A stretch of DNA of 64,000 nucleotides from an archaeon (lineage in GTDB: Archaea; Thermoproteota; Nitrososphaeria; Nitrososphaerales; UBA183). Below the pieces are notes generated by a model, which was not told the DNA's origin, ran no database searches, and saw nothing but the letters and a program-made list of their open reading frames with translations. The translations under genes were made by a program, and so were the position numbers. The stretch is taken from contig JAJYKR010000001.1 in assembly GCA_021788415.1 (NCBI GenBank), positions 1 to 64,000 of the forward strand, read 5' to 3'. Positions 42,866 through 53,806 of the stretch are shown one piece after another; within the stretch, counting starts at the first letter, position 1; every line of letters starts with the position of its first letter.

Positions 42866-42904
42866 GCCAAAGGCCTTATAGTCTCTAATAACCTGAGTAA
42901 TTGA

Positions 42905-43195
42905 GTGCCCAGCGAACTCTCCAGGCGGGTCGAAGGCAAGCTCAACGAGCTGATAGACGAGGAGACGAAGAGGAAGTTCGGCGAGCTCAACATCGTCACC
43001 GACGTGTCAGAGATGGCGACCGGCTCCATCAGGGTGAGATTCCAGCCTCTGTCGGCCTACAGCCCCATCGCAGTGGACATCGGCCGCAGCATAAGGACCG
43101 CGGCCCTCTCTGTTGACGGCGTCCTAACGGTGAAGATCGAGTGCTCGGGGCACATGATGGACGAGCTGGTCGACCGGCTCGTCAACCAGGACTGA
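42905..43195 (+). CDS. MIP18/DUF59-like small protein
   Basis: A 96-residue alpha/beta protein resembling the MIP18 (DUF59) family: VEGKLNELIDEE, strand IVTDVSEMATGSIRVRFQP, then AVDIGRSIRTAALSVDGVLTVKIEC. Family members help Fe-S cluster assembly or act in phenylacetate degradation (PaaD). The usual Cys/DPE signature is not obvious, so its role is uncertain. The start is GTG. It sits alone, 40 nt after gcvPB and before the FtsZ-like gene. Confidence 0.7.
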   Translation: MPSELSRRVEGKLNELIDEETKRKFGELNIVTDVSEMATGSIRVRFQPLSAYSPIAVDIGRSIRTAALSVDGVLTVKIECSGHMMDELVDRLVNQD

Positions 43196-43272
43196 CCGGC
43201 TCCGCGCTACAGACAGGCGGCCCTCAGAGGGGGACGGGCGCGGGGTAAACAAAAACTACACTGTCGTCAACA

Positions 43273-44358
43273 ATGTTCAGCGATTGGCTTGTTTATGCGG
43301 AGTGTGTTGTAGGTCTGCGCTCCGAGATGCTCGACCAGAAAAGCAACGACGACGTCGCCGTAATCGGTATTGGAAGCGCAGGGACTAGGATCGTTTCCCT
43401 GCTCAGCCGGAAGCCGCTGCTCGTTGACAGATACGCCTACGTGTCATGCGATGCCGAGGATTTCTCACCAGTCGACTCCAAGGACGCTATCCACATCCAG
43501 TCGCCCATCGACCAGAAGTTGACTCCATCCCTGGTCCGCGGGCTTGCGCTGTCCTACCATGGTAGGATCAGAGACGCGATAGGCGGCTCCAAGGTGGTCT
43601 TCGTGGTCGCCGGGCTCGGCGGAGCGACGGGGAGCGGGCTGGCGCCTGTGGTCGCGTCGATCGCTCAGGACTGCGGGGCGACGACCGTCGGGGTGGCCGT
43701 AATGCCATTCGAGTTCGAGAAGAAGATGAAGTTCTATGCCGGCGTTTCATTGAGGCGGCTCCGCACCGCGTCCAGGGGGGTAGTGGTCGTGGACAATGAC
43801 ACCCTGATGCACTCCTCTCCGGATGAGTCGACCCTCGCCGACCTCTACGATTCGGCCAACAAGGCCGCCGTAAAGGCGCTCGGCTCGCTTCTGGCGAGCT
43901 CGACCGAGGGCTCGAAGTCGGTCGGCCTGAACAAGTTCCTCGGGGCCGTCCTCAGAGACGGGTATTCCATTCTAGGGGTGTCAAGCAACGGTGGCGGGGA
44001 GAAGGCCGAGGACGCCCTGGCGGGGGCTGTGGTTTCGCTCGGCAGGATAGCCAACGCCAAGGAGGCGAGCAGGGCGGTCGTGAGCCTGAACGGAGACTCG
44101 AGCCTCTCGGCCCAAGAGGTAGGACTAGCCGTGGGGAGGTTCGGATCCCTCATCGACAACCAGGCGGTTGACGTCGAGTACGGCGTCGACTGCTCCGGGT
44201 CCTCTCAGCTTCAGGTCAGCGTTCTGGCTTCGGGCTTCGGTGCCACGAAGTATGATGACTACGACCCGCTCTCAAAGATCCTGGGCGGCCGGGTGCTCGA
44301 CGACGACATGGACACCTCGCTCCTGGGAGGCCTCGAGGGCCTCCCGTCCTGCGGCTGA
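43273..44358 (+). CDS. Divergent FtsZ/tubulin-superfamily protein
   Basis: A 361-residue homologue of FtsZ. The nucleotide-binding loops are recognisable as G-I-G-S-A-G (residues 32-37) and G-G-A-T-G-S-G (116-122, the tubulin signature GGGTGTG with one Gly changed), with VAVMPFEFE after it. The T7 synergy loop, N-x-D-x-x-D in FtsZ, aligns with VGLNKFLGAVLRDG and lacks both aspartates, so GTP hydrolysis in a polymer should be impaired. Thaumarchaeal FtsZ proteins are known to be divergent, their cells dividing with Cdv proteins. A TAAACAAAA tract lies upstream. It is convergent with metG. Confidence 0.82.
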   Translation: MFSDWLVYAECVVGLRSEMLDQKSNDDVAVIGIGSAGTRIVSLLSRKPLLVDRYAYVSCDAEDFSPVDSKDAIHIQSPIDQKLTPSLVRGLALSYHGRIRDAIGGSKVVFVVAGLGGATGSGLAPVVASIAQDCGATTVGVAVMPFEFEKKMKFYAGVSLRRLRTASRGVVVVDNDTLMHSSPDESTLADLYDSANKAAVKALGSLLASSTEGSKSVGLNKFLGAVLRDGYSILGVSSNGGGEKAEDALAGAVVSLGRIANAKEASRAVVSLNGDSSLSAQEVGLAVGRFGSLIDNQAVDVEYGVDCSGSSQLQVSVLASGFGATKYDDYDPLSKILGGRVLDDDMDTSLLGGLEGLPSCG

Positions 44359-44362
44359 GCCT

Positions 44363-46066
<1,704 letters not shown>

Positions 46067-46106
46067 GGTCAGGTGCGGCGCCCTCACTTTCAGTTTAAAC
46101 CTTAGC

Positions 46107-47336
46107 TCAAATCTCCCAGCTGTGGGCGTACTCCTTCTGTTCCTTCGTCATGACGCCTATGGAGATGCCCATGGATTTCAGCGCCGCCCTCGCCACCTCG
46201 TCTTCGAGCTCAGCAGGGACGCCGTAGACCTTCTTCTCCATCTTCGAGTGGTCGGCGTGGATGCGGATGGCAGCCATCATCTGGTTCGCGAAGGACATCT
46301 GCATCACCTCGGGGGGATGCCCCTCCGCAGCGACCAGGTTCGCTATCCTCCCCTTCGCGACCAGGTACACCCTCTTGCCTGACGGGAGAGTCACCTCGTC
46401 CACGTTCGTCCTCACCTCTTTCACCTTCTTCGCCTTGGACAGCAGCGTCTTCACATCGATCTCGACGTCGAAGTGGCCGGCGTTGGTCAATATGGCTCCT
46501 TCCTTCATCTTCTCAATGGCAGCGTAGGGTATCACGCCTTTCATCCCCGTGGTGGTGACGAACAGCTCCCCCCCGGGCGCCGCTTCGTCGATGCCCGACA
46601 CGTCGAACCCGTCTAGGTGAGCCTCAAGCGCCTTGACCGGATCTACTTCTACGACCGTCACCCTGGCGCCCATCCCCCGGGCTCTCATGGCCACGCCCTT
46701 GCCGACCCAGCCGTAGCCCACAACCACCGTCCTGGCCCCAGCTAGGAGCAGGGCGGTTGCCCTCATGATTCCGTCCAGGGTGCTCTGCCCCGTCCCATAC
46801 CTGTTGTCGAACATGAACTTGGTCTTGGCGTCGTTGACGGCTATGACCGGATATGCCAGCCCACCCTGCGCCTCCAGCGCCTTCAACCTGACCACCCCTG
46901 TGGTGGTCTCCTCGGACCCCCCGACTATGCCCTTGACTTTCGAGCGGTGGGCTGCAACGTGGAGGTCGGCACCGTCGTCGATGAGCTGCTGAGGCCTGCT
47001 CCCCAACACCTGCTCGATGCACCACCCATACTCCTTCGTCGACTCACCCCTCCAAGCCCACACCTCTGTCCTGGTGGATAGGTACGCAGCTATGTCGTCC
47101 TGGGTCGAGAGGGGGTTGGCCGCCGCCAGCTTCACCTCCGCACCGGCGAGGAGGAGGGCATCTATGAGCACGGACGTCTCCTTGGTAATGTGGAGACAGA
47201 CCCCTATCTTCACCCCTTCCAGAGGCTTCGACTTCGCGTACTTCTCAGCCAGGTTGGTGAGTGCCCCCATGTGGGCCTTTGCCCAGAGGAAGTTCCTCTC
47301 TCCTTCGCTGCTCAGCTTCGGGTCTGCGACTTTCAC
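46107..47336 (-). CDS. ahcY: Adenosylhomocysteinase
   Basis: Hydrolyses S-adenosylhomocysteine (or the inosyl form, as in some archaea) to homocysteine, relieving inhibition of methyltransferases. The 409-residue protein has LHITKETSVLIDALLLAGAEV at the start, the bound-NAD site VVGYGWVGKG near residue 215 and NAGHFDVEID. It is slightly short at the C-terminus compared with eukaryotic enzymes, as archaeal ones are. The GTG overlaps the phosphorylase stop by 4 nt; it is the last gene of the four-gene operon. Confidence 0.95.
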   Translation of the reverse strand: MKVADPKLSSEGERNFLWAKAHMGALTNLAEKYAKSKPLEGVKIGVCLHITKETSVLIDALLLAGAEVKLAAANPLSTQDDIAAYLSTRTEVWAWRGESTKEYGWCIEQVLGSRPQQLIDDGADLHVAAHRSKVKGIVGGSEETTTGVVRLKALEAQGGLAYPVIAVNDAKTKFMFDNRYGTGQSTLDGIMRATALLLAGARTVVVGYGWVGKGVAMRARGMGARVTVVEVDPVKALEAHLDGFDVSGIDEAAPGGELFVTTTGMKGVIPYAAIEKMKEGAILTNAGHFDVEIDVKTLLSKAKKVKEVRTNVDEVTLPSGKRVYLVAKGRIANLVAAEGHPPEVMQMSFANQMMAAIRIHADHSKMEKKVYGVPAELEDEVARAALKSMGISIGVMTKEQKEYAHSWEI

Positions 47337-48070
47337 TGTTTGTATCCCGCCAGGCCCCCGACGGCCGCCTCTATCAACTGTTTCACAAGCTTCCCTGCGC
47401 CCTCCATCACCCTTGAGACTTCTTCGTGGCTCACAGCAGGCTGCAGCCCGGCCGCCCAGTTGGTTGCCACCAGCACGGACGAGTACTCCATCCGCTTCTC
47501 GTTCGCCAGGATCACCTCTGGGACCCCTGTCATCCCCACCACATCGCCGCCAAGCGCCCTGTACATCCTGATCTCCGCGGCTGTCTCGAACCTCGGCCCC
47601 TCCACGCAGACGTACACCAAGCCGGGGTGCAACTCCATCCCCAACTGCTTCGCGGCCGACGCCAGGGCGTCGTTCACCCTCCTGCTGTAGGGGTTGGTCA
47701 TGTCTGTGTGGACCACCTCATCCTCGAAGAATGTCGACTGCCTTCGCTTCGTGAAATCCAGGAATTGTTCCGTCAGGCCCAATTTCCCCACTCCGAAGTC
47801 CTGTTTCATCGAACCCACGGCGCTGGTGGCGATCACCTCTCTCACCCCAAGGCGCTCCAGGGCCGCTATGTTGGCCCGGTAGTTGACGGCGTGGGGCGGG
47901 GTCTCGTGTCCGGCCCCATGCCTCGGGATGACCACGTACCTCTCCGAGGGGTGCACATAGACCGACGCGATGCCAAAGTCAGTCTCCACGTTCCTGGGCG
48001 GGCCGAGGTCGAAGTGCCGGGTCACCCCGGTACCGGTAATGACCCCCACCGGCGCCTTATCCCTAGTCAT
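47333..48070 (-). CDS. MTA/MTI phosphorylase-type nucleoside phosphorylase
   Basis: A 245-residue PNP-superfamily trimeric phosphorylase. It has G-T-G-V near residue 13, VVIPRHGAGHETPPHAVNYRAN with the phosphate-binding His/Arg, and the purine-site block GPRFETAAEIRMYRALGGDVVGMTGVPE. It is more divergent than the gene at 48593 and may prefer another nucleoside such as methylthioinosine; this is inference. The ATG overlaps the apt stop by 8 nt and its stop overlaps ahcY. Confidence 0.88.
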   Translation of the reverse strand: MTRDKAPVGVITGTGVTRHFDLGPPRNVETDFGIASVYVHPSERYVVIPRHGAGHETPPHAVNYRANIAALERLGVREVIATSAVGSMKQDFGVGKLGLTEQFLDFTKRRQSTFFEDEVVHTDMTNPYSRRVNDALASAAKQLGMELHPGLVYVCVEGPRFETAAEIRMYRALGGDVVGMTGVPEVILANEKRMEYSSVLVATNWAAGLQPAVSHEEVSRVMEGAGKLVKQLIEAAVGGLAGYKQ

Positions 48071-48593
48071 AACTGGATAGCGTGTAGACCTCGTACCCTG
48101 ACAGCTTCTCCCTGCCCTTCAGCGAGCTGAGCTCGGTGACGAAGGTCAACCCGACGACCTTCCCTCCCAGCTTCTCGACCAGGGCCGCCGCCGCCTTGGA
48201 CGTCCCGCCCGTCGCGAGGAGATCGTCAACGACTAGGACCCTGTCCCCTTTGGCGATCGAGTCGGCGTGCATCTCCAGCCCCTGGCGACCGTACTCGAGC
48301 GCGTAGTTCACGCTCACCTTCTTCGCAGGTAGCTTCCCCACCTTCCTGGCCGGGACGAACCCTATGCCGAGGCGGTCCGCCAGCGGGGCGCCGACAATGA
48401 ACCCCCTTGCCTCGATGCCCACTATCTTGTCGAGCCTCGCCTTGCTCCACTTCTTCTCCAGGGCGTCCGTCACCCTCCTGGTAAGCCTCCCGTCCTCCCA
48501 GAGGGTGGTGAGGTCCTTGAACGCTATTCCCTTCTTAGGATAGTCTGGGATGTTCCTGATCGCCTTCTTGACGTCCTTCTCGAGCTCAGCCAT
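48063..48593 (-). CDS. apt: Adenine phosphoribosyltransferase
   Basis: Makes AMP from adenine and PRPP, recycling the adenine released by MTA phosphorylase. 176 residues with the start DYPKKGIAFKDLTTL, IEARGFIVGAPLADRL, and the PRPP loop V-L-V-V-D-D-L-L-A-T-G-G-T near residue 125. It lies between two phosphorylase genes and overlaps both neighbours, a direct genomic link between adenine release and reuse. Confidence 0.95.
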   Translation of the reverse strand: MAELEKDVKKAIRNIPDYPKKGIAFKDLTTLWEDGRLTRRVTDALEKKWSKARLDKIVGIEARGFIVGAPLADRLGIGFVPARKVGKLPAKKVSVNYALEYGRQGLEMHADSIAKGDRVLVVDDLLATGGTSKAAAALVEKLGGKVVGLTFVTELSSLKGREKLSGYEVYTLSSYD

Positions 48594-49399
48594 CAGGCGC
48601 TCAACCTCGCGTGCTCGAGCGCCGAACCGCAGTCGCAGGTGCGTTCCTCCGGGACACGCTTCACAATCTCGCCGATGAGCCGCGTCAGGTTCTCCAGGTT
48701 CCTGTTGAAGACCTTGATCACCTCACCGTGGGAGACCGGCTTCACGCTGGGGTCGCCCTCGAGACCAGCGTCGTAGTCCGTCACAAGGGAGATGTTCAGA
48801 TAGCACATCTCCTGCTCCCGCGCAAGCGCGACCTCGGGGTACTGGGTCATGTTGATGACGTCCCACCCCTGGCGCGAGAAGAACCTGCTCTCAGCCTTGG
48901 TCGAGAACCTTGGGCCCTGTATAACGACCACGGTCCCGGAGCCGTGGAACTTCAACGCCAGGGCATCAGCGGCCTCGGCCGCCGCCTTCCTCATCTGGGG
49001 GCAGTAGGGGGACGCTGTGCTGACGTGGGTCGTCTCAGGCCCGTCGTAGAACGTGTCCTTCCTCCCGGACGTGAAGTTGACGAACTGGTCGCAGAAGACG
49101 AGGTCCCCGGGCGCCACTTCTCCCTTCAGGCTTCCGACAGCGTTCGGCCCGATTATTCTGCTGACCCCAAGCTTCTTGAATGCGAGGACGTTCGCCCTGT
49201 AGGGGACTGCGTGTGGCGGGAACTCGTGGTGGACCCCATGCCTTGGTATGAACGCGACCTTCCGCCCTTCGATGGCCGCGAGGGTCACCTTCCCGCTGGG
49301 TTTCCCGTAGCGTGTGGTGGCGGAAATGCTTCCGGTCCCCTTCGCGAGCTTGTAGAACCCGGACCCGCCAAAGACGCCGAACTCCGCCCTCGGCTTCAC
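48593..49399 (-). CDS. mtnP: S-methyl-5'-thioadenosine phosphorylase
   Basis: Splits 5'-methylthioadenosine, the waste of polyamine synthesis, into adenine and methylthioribose 1-phosphate. 268 residues with GVFGGSGFYKL, AFIPRHGVHHEFPPHAVPYRAN, GPRFSTKAESRFF and MTQYPEVALAREQEMCY, all typical of MtnP; Cys-rich C-terminus (CDCGS). GTG 49399 is preferred because TTAAAT is centred about 29 nt upstream; TTG 49414 is also in frame. First gene of the operon mtnP-apt-phosphorylase-ahcY. Confidence 0.93.
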   Translation of the reverse strand: MKPRAEFGVFGGSGFYKLAKGTGSISATTRYGKPSGKVTLAAIEGRKVAFIPRHGVHHEFPPHAVPYRANVLAFKKLGVSRIIGPNAVGSLKGEVAPGDLVFCDQFVNFTSGRKDTFYDGPETTHVSTASPYCPQMRKAAAEAADALALKFHGSGTVVVIQGPRFSTKAESRFFSRQGWDVINMTQYPEVALAREQEMCYLNISLVTDYDAGLEGDPSVKPVSHGEVIKVFNRNLENLTRLIGEIVKRVPEERTCDCGSALEHARLSA

Positions 49400-49495
49400 A
49401 GTCCGCCCCTCCAAGTTTCAGATTTAATCTTTGGCTCGCGCCGCACCTCGCATCGGCCAGAAGACTTGAAATACCAAGGGCCGTCGATTAGACCG

Positions 49496-49912
49496 ATGCC
49501 CAGGTCGTACGAGGAACTCCTCTCCAGGGCCAGGTCCGGCCTGGACAAGGACGCAAAGAAGTCTGGCGCGCTGAGGCTCGAGCTCCCTGAGCCCGACGTG
49601 ATATGGGTCGGCAACAAGACCATCTTTCGGAACTACGTCGAATTCCCCAAGCTCCTGAGGCGCGAATCCGGGCGCGTCCTAATGTACCTCGCCAAGGAGC
49701 TGGCCACCGCAGCCTCCCTCGATGGGGACCGCGCCATCTTCATTGGGCGGAAGGACCGAGATTCATTCTCTCAGCTCCTCCAGCGCTACCTCAAGGACGG
49801 CGTTATCTGCCCGGTCTGCGGGAGCCCCGACACCCACTTGGACAAGGAGAAGCGCATGTGGTTCATGGTCTGCGAAGCCTGCGGGGCCCGGTCTGTCGCC
49901 AAGGTAGCCTAG
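49496..49912 (+). CDS. Translation initiation factor aIF2 subunit beta
   Basis: Subunit of the heterotrimeric factor that brings initiator tRNA to the small ribosomal subunit. 138 residues: core alpha/beta domain (VGNKTIFRNYVEF, RYLKDGVICPVCG) and a C-terminal zinc ribbon C-P-V-C...C-E-A-C. The frame is open far upstream on the opposite strand of mtnP, but ATG 49496 gives the standard N-terminus (MPRSYEELLSRA) and has a TTGAAATACC box 26 nt before it. DUF424 follows at 4 nt. Confidence 0.95.
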   Translation: MPRSYEELLSRARSGLDKDAKKSGALRLELPEPDVIWVGNKTIFRNYVEFPKLLRRESGRVLMYLAKELATAASLDGDRAIFIGRKDRDSFSQLLQRYLKDGVICPVCGSPDTHLDKEKRMWFMVCEACGARSVAKVA

Positions 49913-49915
49913 GGC

Positions 49916-50227
49916 TTGGCCGAGAAGGGGTTCTCCGTGAGGACCGCGGAGTTCAAGGGGACGATACTGGTCAACATCTGCGACGAGGAGCTCGTAGGTA
50001 GTACGGTCACCGAGGGCAAGCTGAAGGTACACCTCTCCAAGGAATTCTACTCCGGCGAGGTAGTCAATCGCGGGGAGGCCCTCAGGCTCATCCGGACCTG
50101 CTCCATCGTCAATCTGGCGGGCTCACGGTCTGTCTCCTTGGCGGTCGACAACAGGGTGGGCGCGCCGGAGGCCGTTCGCGAGATCCAGGACGTGCCGTTC
50201 CTGATGATCTACAAGTTCTCGGGCTAG
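49916..50227 (+). CDS. DUF424 family protein
   Basis: A 103-residue protein of the archaeal DUF424 family, recognised by [17 protein letters not shown], and [14 protein letters not shown]. It usually sits beside aIF2-beta, as here, and is thought to bear on translation, but no activity is established. The TTG start is 4 nt after the aIF2-beta stop, so they are one unit. It overlaps the dnaJ 3' end by 4 nt. Confidence 0.85.
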   Translation: MAEKGFSVRTAEFKGTILVNICDEELVGSTVTEGKLKVHLSKEFYSGEVVNRGEALRLIRTCSIVNLAGSRSVSLAVDNRVGAPEAVREIQDVPFLMIYKFSG

Positions 50228-51312
50228 CTCAGGGTTCCGAGCTTCTTCAGCGTCTCTCTCTGCTGGTCGGTGAGCTTCTTCGGGACCTCGACGCGGACGA
50301 TTACGTATTGGTTCCCGTAACCCCCCCTCCAACCGCCGAACTTCGGTAGACCCCTGTCCTTCACCATGAACCTCTCTCCGGGCTGAGTGCCGTGGGGTAT
50401 CGCCAGTTTGACATCGCCATGCAGCGTCGGGACCGTGAGCTCCGTGCCGAGCATGGCATCCACGGCGCCGATCTTGGTCTCCAAGAAGACATTGCTGGGG
50501 TCTTCTTCCGACCTTCTGAAGATCCTGTGGGGGGCGACGTTGATCACGACATACAGGTCCCCCGGCGGGATACCTCTCTCTCCGGCGTTCCCTTCTCCCC
50601 TGAGCCTGAGAGTGTATCCATCATCGATCCCGCCTGGAATCAAGACGCGAATCTTCCTCGTCTTCGCCACCGTCCCCCGCCCTCTGCAGTCCTTGCAGGG
50701 GCTGTCGACGAGGTAGCCCTTCCCTTCACACTTACCACAAGCGGTTATTCTGACGAGGCGCGCGAAGCCGGCCGATTGCACCTTCTGGACCTGTCCGGTC
50801 CCGCCGCAGGTCGAGCACTGGCGGGGGGACGTCCCAGGCTTCGCACCGCTCCCGTTGCATGTCGCGCACACTTCGTGCCTGGGAACTTCAATCTCTCTTT
50901 CTGAGTCCGCAACTATGTCCTCCAGATTGAGCTCAAGGTGGTAGGTAAGGTCCTCGCCACGGCTTGGCTGCCGAGCCCCCCCTCCTCCAAAGAACTGTGT
51001 AAACAGGTCGTCGAAGCCCCCGAACCCGGCTCCACGGAAGAACTCCCCGAAGTCCGCCCCCCGGAAGATGTCTTCCTGGCTGTACCTCTGATACACCCCC
51101 TCCCGCCCGAACGAGTCGTACTGCCTCCGCTTCTCGTCGTCGGAGAGCACGGCATACGCCTCAGAAATCTCCTTGAATCGCGCTTCGGCGTCGGGGGCTT
51201 TGTTCCTGTCTGGGTGGAACTGGAGGGCGAGCTTCCTGTATGCACCCTTGATCTGGTCCTTGGTCGCGCCCCGCTGTACGCCAAGCACCTCATAGTAGTC
51301 CTTCGCGGCCAC
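50224..51312 (-). CDS. dnaJ: Chaperone DnaJ (Hsp40)
   Basis: Full type I J-protein of 362 residues: J domain with H-P-D near residue 33, Gly/Phe-rich linker ([15 protein letters not shown]), four zinc motifs [24 protein letters not shown] and CKDCRGRG, and the two substrate-binding C-terminal domains. It stimulates the DnaK ATPase and delivers unfolded proteins. Last gene of grpE-dnaK-dnaJ, 14 nt after dnaK. Archaeal copies are of bacterial origin (established for the family). Confidence 0.96.
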   Translation of the reverse strand: MAAKDYYEVLGVQRGATKDQIKGAYRKLALQFHPDRNKAPDAEARFKEISEAYAVLSDDEKRRQYDSFGREGVYQRYSQEDIFRGADFGEFFRGAGFGGFDDLFTQFFGGGGARQPSRGEDLTYHLELNLEDIVADSEREIEVPRHEVCATCNGSGAKPGTSPRQCSTCGGTGQVQKVQSAGFARLVRITACGKCEGKGYLVDSPCKDCRGRGTVAKTRKIRVLIPGGIDDGYTLRLRGEGNAGERGIPPGDLYVVINVAPHRIFRRSEEDPSNVFLETKIGAVDAMLGTELTVPTLHGDVKLAIPHGTQPGERFMVKDRGLPKFGGWRGGYGNQYVIVRVEVPKKLTDQQRETLKKLGTLS

Positions 51313-51325
51313 TGGAGGCTACCTC

Positions 51326-53197
51326 CTATTTTCCTTCGTCCACTACCTTGTAGTCGGCGTCACCCATCTTCTGGTCGCCTCCGCTGCCCCCGGGCGGCGG
51401 GCCCTGCTGCTGCCTCTGTGCCTGCTGCTGCCTCTGTGCCTGCTGCTGGTAGACCGAAGCTCCGACCTCCTGGAGCGCCTTCTTCAATGCCTCGCTCTTC
51501 TCCCTGATCGCCCCCGCGTCCTGCCCCCCAACCGACTTCCTCAGCTCCTGGGAGGCCGCGTCAATCTTGTCGATGCTCCCCTTGTCGACCTTCCCTTCGA
51601 GGTCTCTCTTGGTCCTCTCGGCGGTGTAAAGCACCGAGTCAGCCTCGTTCCTGATCTCAGCTTCTTCCCTCTTCTTCCTATCCTGCTCGGCGAACGACTC
51701 TGCCTCCTTGACGAGCCTCTCCTTCTCGTCCTTCGACAGTTTGGTGGACGCGGTTATCGTAATCTTATTCTCCTTCCCGGTCCCGAGGTCCTTCGCACCG
51801 ACGGTGAGGATGCCGTTGGCGTCGATGTCGAACGTCACTTCAATCTGCGGGACTCCCCTGGGGGCGGGCGGGATGCCGGTCAGGTTGAACATCCCGAGGG
51901 ACACGTTGTCTGCGGCCATGCTCCTCTCGCCCTGGACCACGTGTATTGTCACTGCGGTCTGGAAGTCCGCGGCAGTGGTGAACGTCTTGCTCCGCTTGGT
52001 GGGTATCGTCGCGTTCTTCTCAATCAGGTGCTCGGTTATCCCTCCCAGTGTCTCGACGCCCAGCGATAGGGGTGTGACGTCTAGGAGGAGTATGTCCTTG
52101 ATCTCCCCCGCCAGGACGGCGCCCTGTATCGCCGCCCCGATGGCTACGGCTTCCATGGGGTCGACCCCCCTCTCGGCCTGCTTCCCGGCGACGTCCTCGA
52201 CGAACTTCCGGACCAGGGGCATCCTGGTCATGCCGCCTATCAGTATCACCTTGTCCACTTGCTCCGGGCCGAGCTTGGCGTCGCTGATCACCCTGCGAAT
52301 GGTCTGCTCGGTCTTCGCGACTATCGGCCTTGCGACTTCCTCCAGCTTGGTCCTGGTCAATGTATAGTGGAGGTTCTTCGGTCCCGAGGCGTCGCTGGCT
52401 ATGAACGGGAGGTCAACGTCGGTCGACGTGAGGTTCGAGAGCTGTATCTTGGCCTGCTCGGCCGCCTCCTTCAGCCTGGCCATGGCTGTCTTGTCGGTGG
52501 TCAGGTCCATCCCTGACTTTGAGCGGAAGTCATCCAGGAGCACCTGGATGATGGCCTTGTCCACGTCGGTCCCTCCTGTCTGCGTGTCCCCTGAAGTGGC
52601 TAGGACCTGGAACACCCCCTTCCCGAACTCCATGATGGTGGCGTCGTGTGTCCCACCCCCGAAGCTGAACACAAGGATCTTCATCTCGTTCTCAGCCTTG
52701 TCGAGCCCGTAGGCGAGCGACGCGGCGGTCGGCTCGTTGATTATCCTCACTACTTCCAGGCCCGCTATTTCACCCGCGTCCTTGGTCGCCTGGCGCTGGT
52801 TGTCGTTGAAGTGCGCCGGGACGGTGATCACCGCCTTCTTCACGGGGTAGCCGAGGAACGCGTCGGCGTCATGCTTGATCTTCTGGAGTATGTAGGAGCT
52901 GAGCTGCTCGGGCGAGTACTCCTTCCCCGAGAGGGTGACCCGGGAGTCTGTCCCCATCTTCCTCTTGATCTCGAAGACCGTCCCGTCCGGATTAGTCACC
53001 ACTTGGCGCCTGGCCGGCTCTCCCACCAGCAGCTGCCCGTCCTTGGTGTAGGCGACCACAGAAGGGAACATCTTGCCCGCAGGAGTCGCCCCCTCGGCGC
53101 TTGGGATCACCACCGGCCTCCCAGCCTCGACCACCGCGGCAGCGGAGTTGGTGGTCCCCAGGTCTATACCTATGATCTTCTCTCTTGCGCTACTCAT
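51326..53197 (-). CDS. dnaK: Chaperone DnaK (Hsp70)
   Basis: ATP-dependent Hsp70 chaperone of 623 residues. The start [12 protein letters not shown], then a nucleotide-binding domain in which the usual 'DLGGGTFD' motif reads F-S-F-G-G-G-T-H-D, the linker DVTPLSLG, and the substrate-binding domain. The Gln-rich tail contains an 18-bp tandem repeat (QQQAQRQ units). ATG 53197, not the open frame to 53239, is the start because it gives the standard N-terminus; it overlaps grpE by 8 nt. Middle gene of the operon. Confidence 0.96.
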   Translation of the reverse strand: MSSAREKIIGIDLGTTNSAAAVVEAGRPVVIPSAEGATPAGKMFPSVVAYTKDGQLLVGEPARRQVVTNPDGTVFEIKRKMGTDSRVTLSGKEYSPEQLSSYILQKIKHDADAFLGYPVKKAVITVPAHFNDNQRQATKDAGEIAGLEVVRIINEPTAASLAYGLDKAENEMKILVFSFGGGTHDATIMEFGKGVFQVLATSGDTQTGGTDVDKAIIQVLLDDFRSKSGMDLTTDKTAMARLKEAAEQAKIQLSNLTSTDVDLPFIASDASGPKNLHYTLTRTKLEEVARPIVAKTEQTIRRVISDAKLGPEQVDKVILIGGMTRMPLVRKFVEDVAGKQAERGVDPMEAVAIGAAIQGAVLAGEIKDILLLDVTPLSLGVETLGGITEHLIEKNATIPTKRSKTFTTAADFQTAVTIHVVQGERSMAADNVSLGMFNLTGIPPAPRGVPQIEVTFDIDANGILTVGAKDLGTGKENKITITASTKLSKDEKERLVKEAESFAEQDRKKREEAEIRNEADSVLYTAERTKRDLEGKVDKGSIDKIDAASQELRKSVGGQDAGAIREKSEALKKALQEVGASVYQQQAQRQQQAQRQQQGPPPGGSGGDQKMGDADYKVVDEGK

Positions 53198-53774
53198 CAG
53201 ATGTCGCCTCCTCCTGGGCCGCTTTGGGCGCCAATTCAACCTTTACCATGCTCGGTCTGAGAAGCTGCCCCCTGAATGTGTAACCTGTCCTCAACACTTC
53301 GGCCACCATATCCGGCCCGTCGGCGGCGCCCTGAACCCTCTCGACCGCTTCGTGGATGGCAGGGTCGAACGGCCTCCCCAGGGCGCCAATGGCCTCTACC
53401 CCCACGGATTGAAGGGCTGCGCGGAGGTTCGCGCTGACCATCCGAACCCCTTCCGCCAGCTCGCCATTGGCCGACCCTTCAGCGTGCTTCAATGCAAGTT
53501 CCAACTCGTCCGCCACCACAATGAGCTTCGAGATCAGCCCCTTCGCGAGCGTCTCCCCGGCTTCCTTCAGCTCCTTGTCCGCCCTCTTCCTGTAGTTCTC
53601 CAGGTCTGCCTGTGAGTACTTCAGGCGGGTGAGAAGTTCTCCGCTCCGCTCCTTCTCCTCAGCGAGTTGCTTCCTCAGCAGGTCTAACTGGTCCTCTTCG
53701 CTCTTCTCCCTCTCTTTCGATTCCATCAATTCCAGCTCAACTTTCCGGCGAGAGCTTGGTGCACTCCGTTTCAT
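53190..53774 (-). CDS. grpE: Nucleotide exchange factor GrpE
   Basis: Exchanges ADP for ATP on DnaK. 194 residues: an N-terminal long helix ([21 protein letters not shown]), the middle [12 protein letters not shown] segment and a C-terminal beta domain with [12 protein letters not shown] and [16 protein letters not shown]. The exact start is unclear: ATG 53774 overlaps the TATA tract, ATG 53726 is a second choice. First gene of grpE-dnaK-dnaJ; divergent from rio1. Confidence 0.93.
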   Translation of the reverse strand: MKRSAPSSRRKVELELMESKEREKSEEDQLDLLRKQLAEEKERSGELLTRLKYSQADLENYRKRADKELKEAGETLAKGLISKLIVVADELELALKHAEGSANGELAEGVRMVSANLRAALQSVGVEAIGALGRPFDPAIHEAVERVQGAADGPDMVAEVLRTGYTFRGQLLRPSMVKVELAPKAAQEEATSDE

Positions 53775-53775
53775 A

Positions 53776-53788
53776 CGTATAAATTTTC
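53776..53788. promoter_or_regulatory. TATA region between grpE and rio1
   Basis: CGTATAAATTTTC is centred about 27 nt before GTG 53807 of rio1, the normal leaderless spacing. Read the other way it lies too close to the first ATG of grpE, which is why that start is doubtful. Confidence 0.5.
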
Positions 53789-53806
53789 AAGTTTCCAAGG
53801 GGTGGC

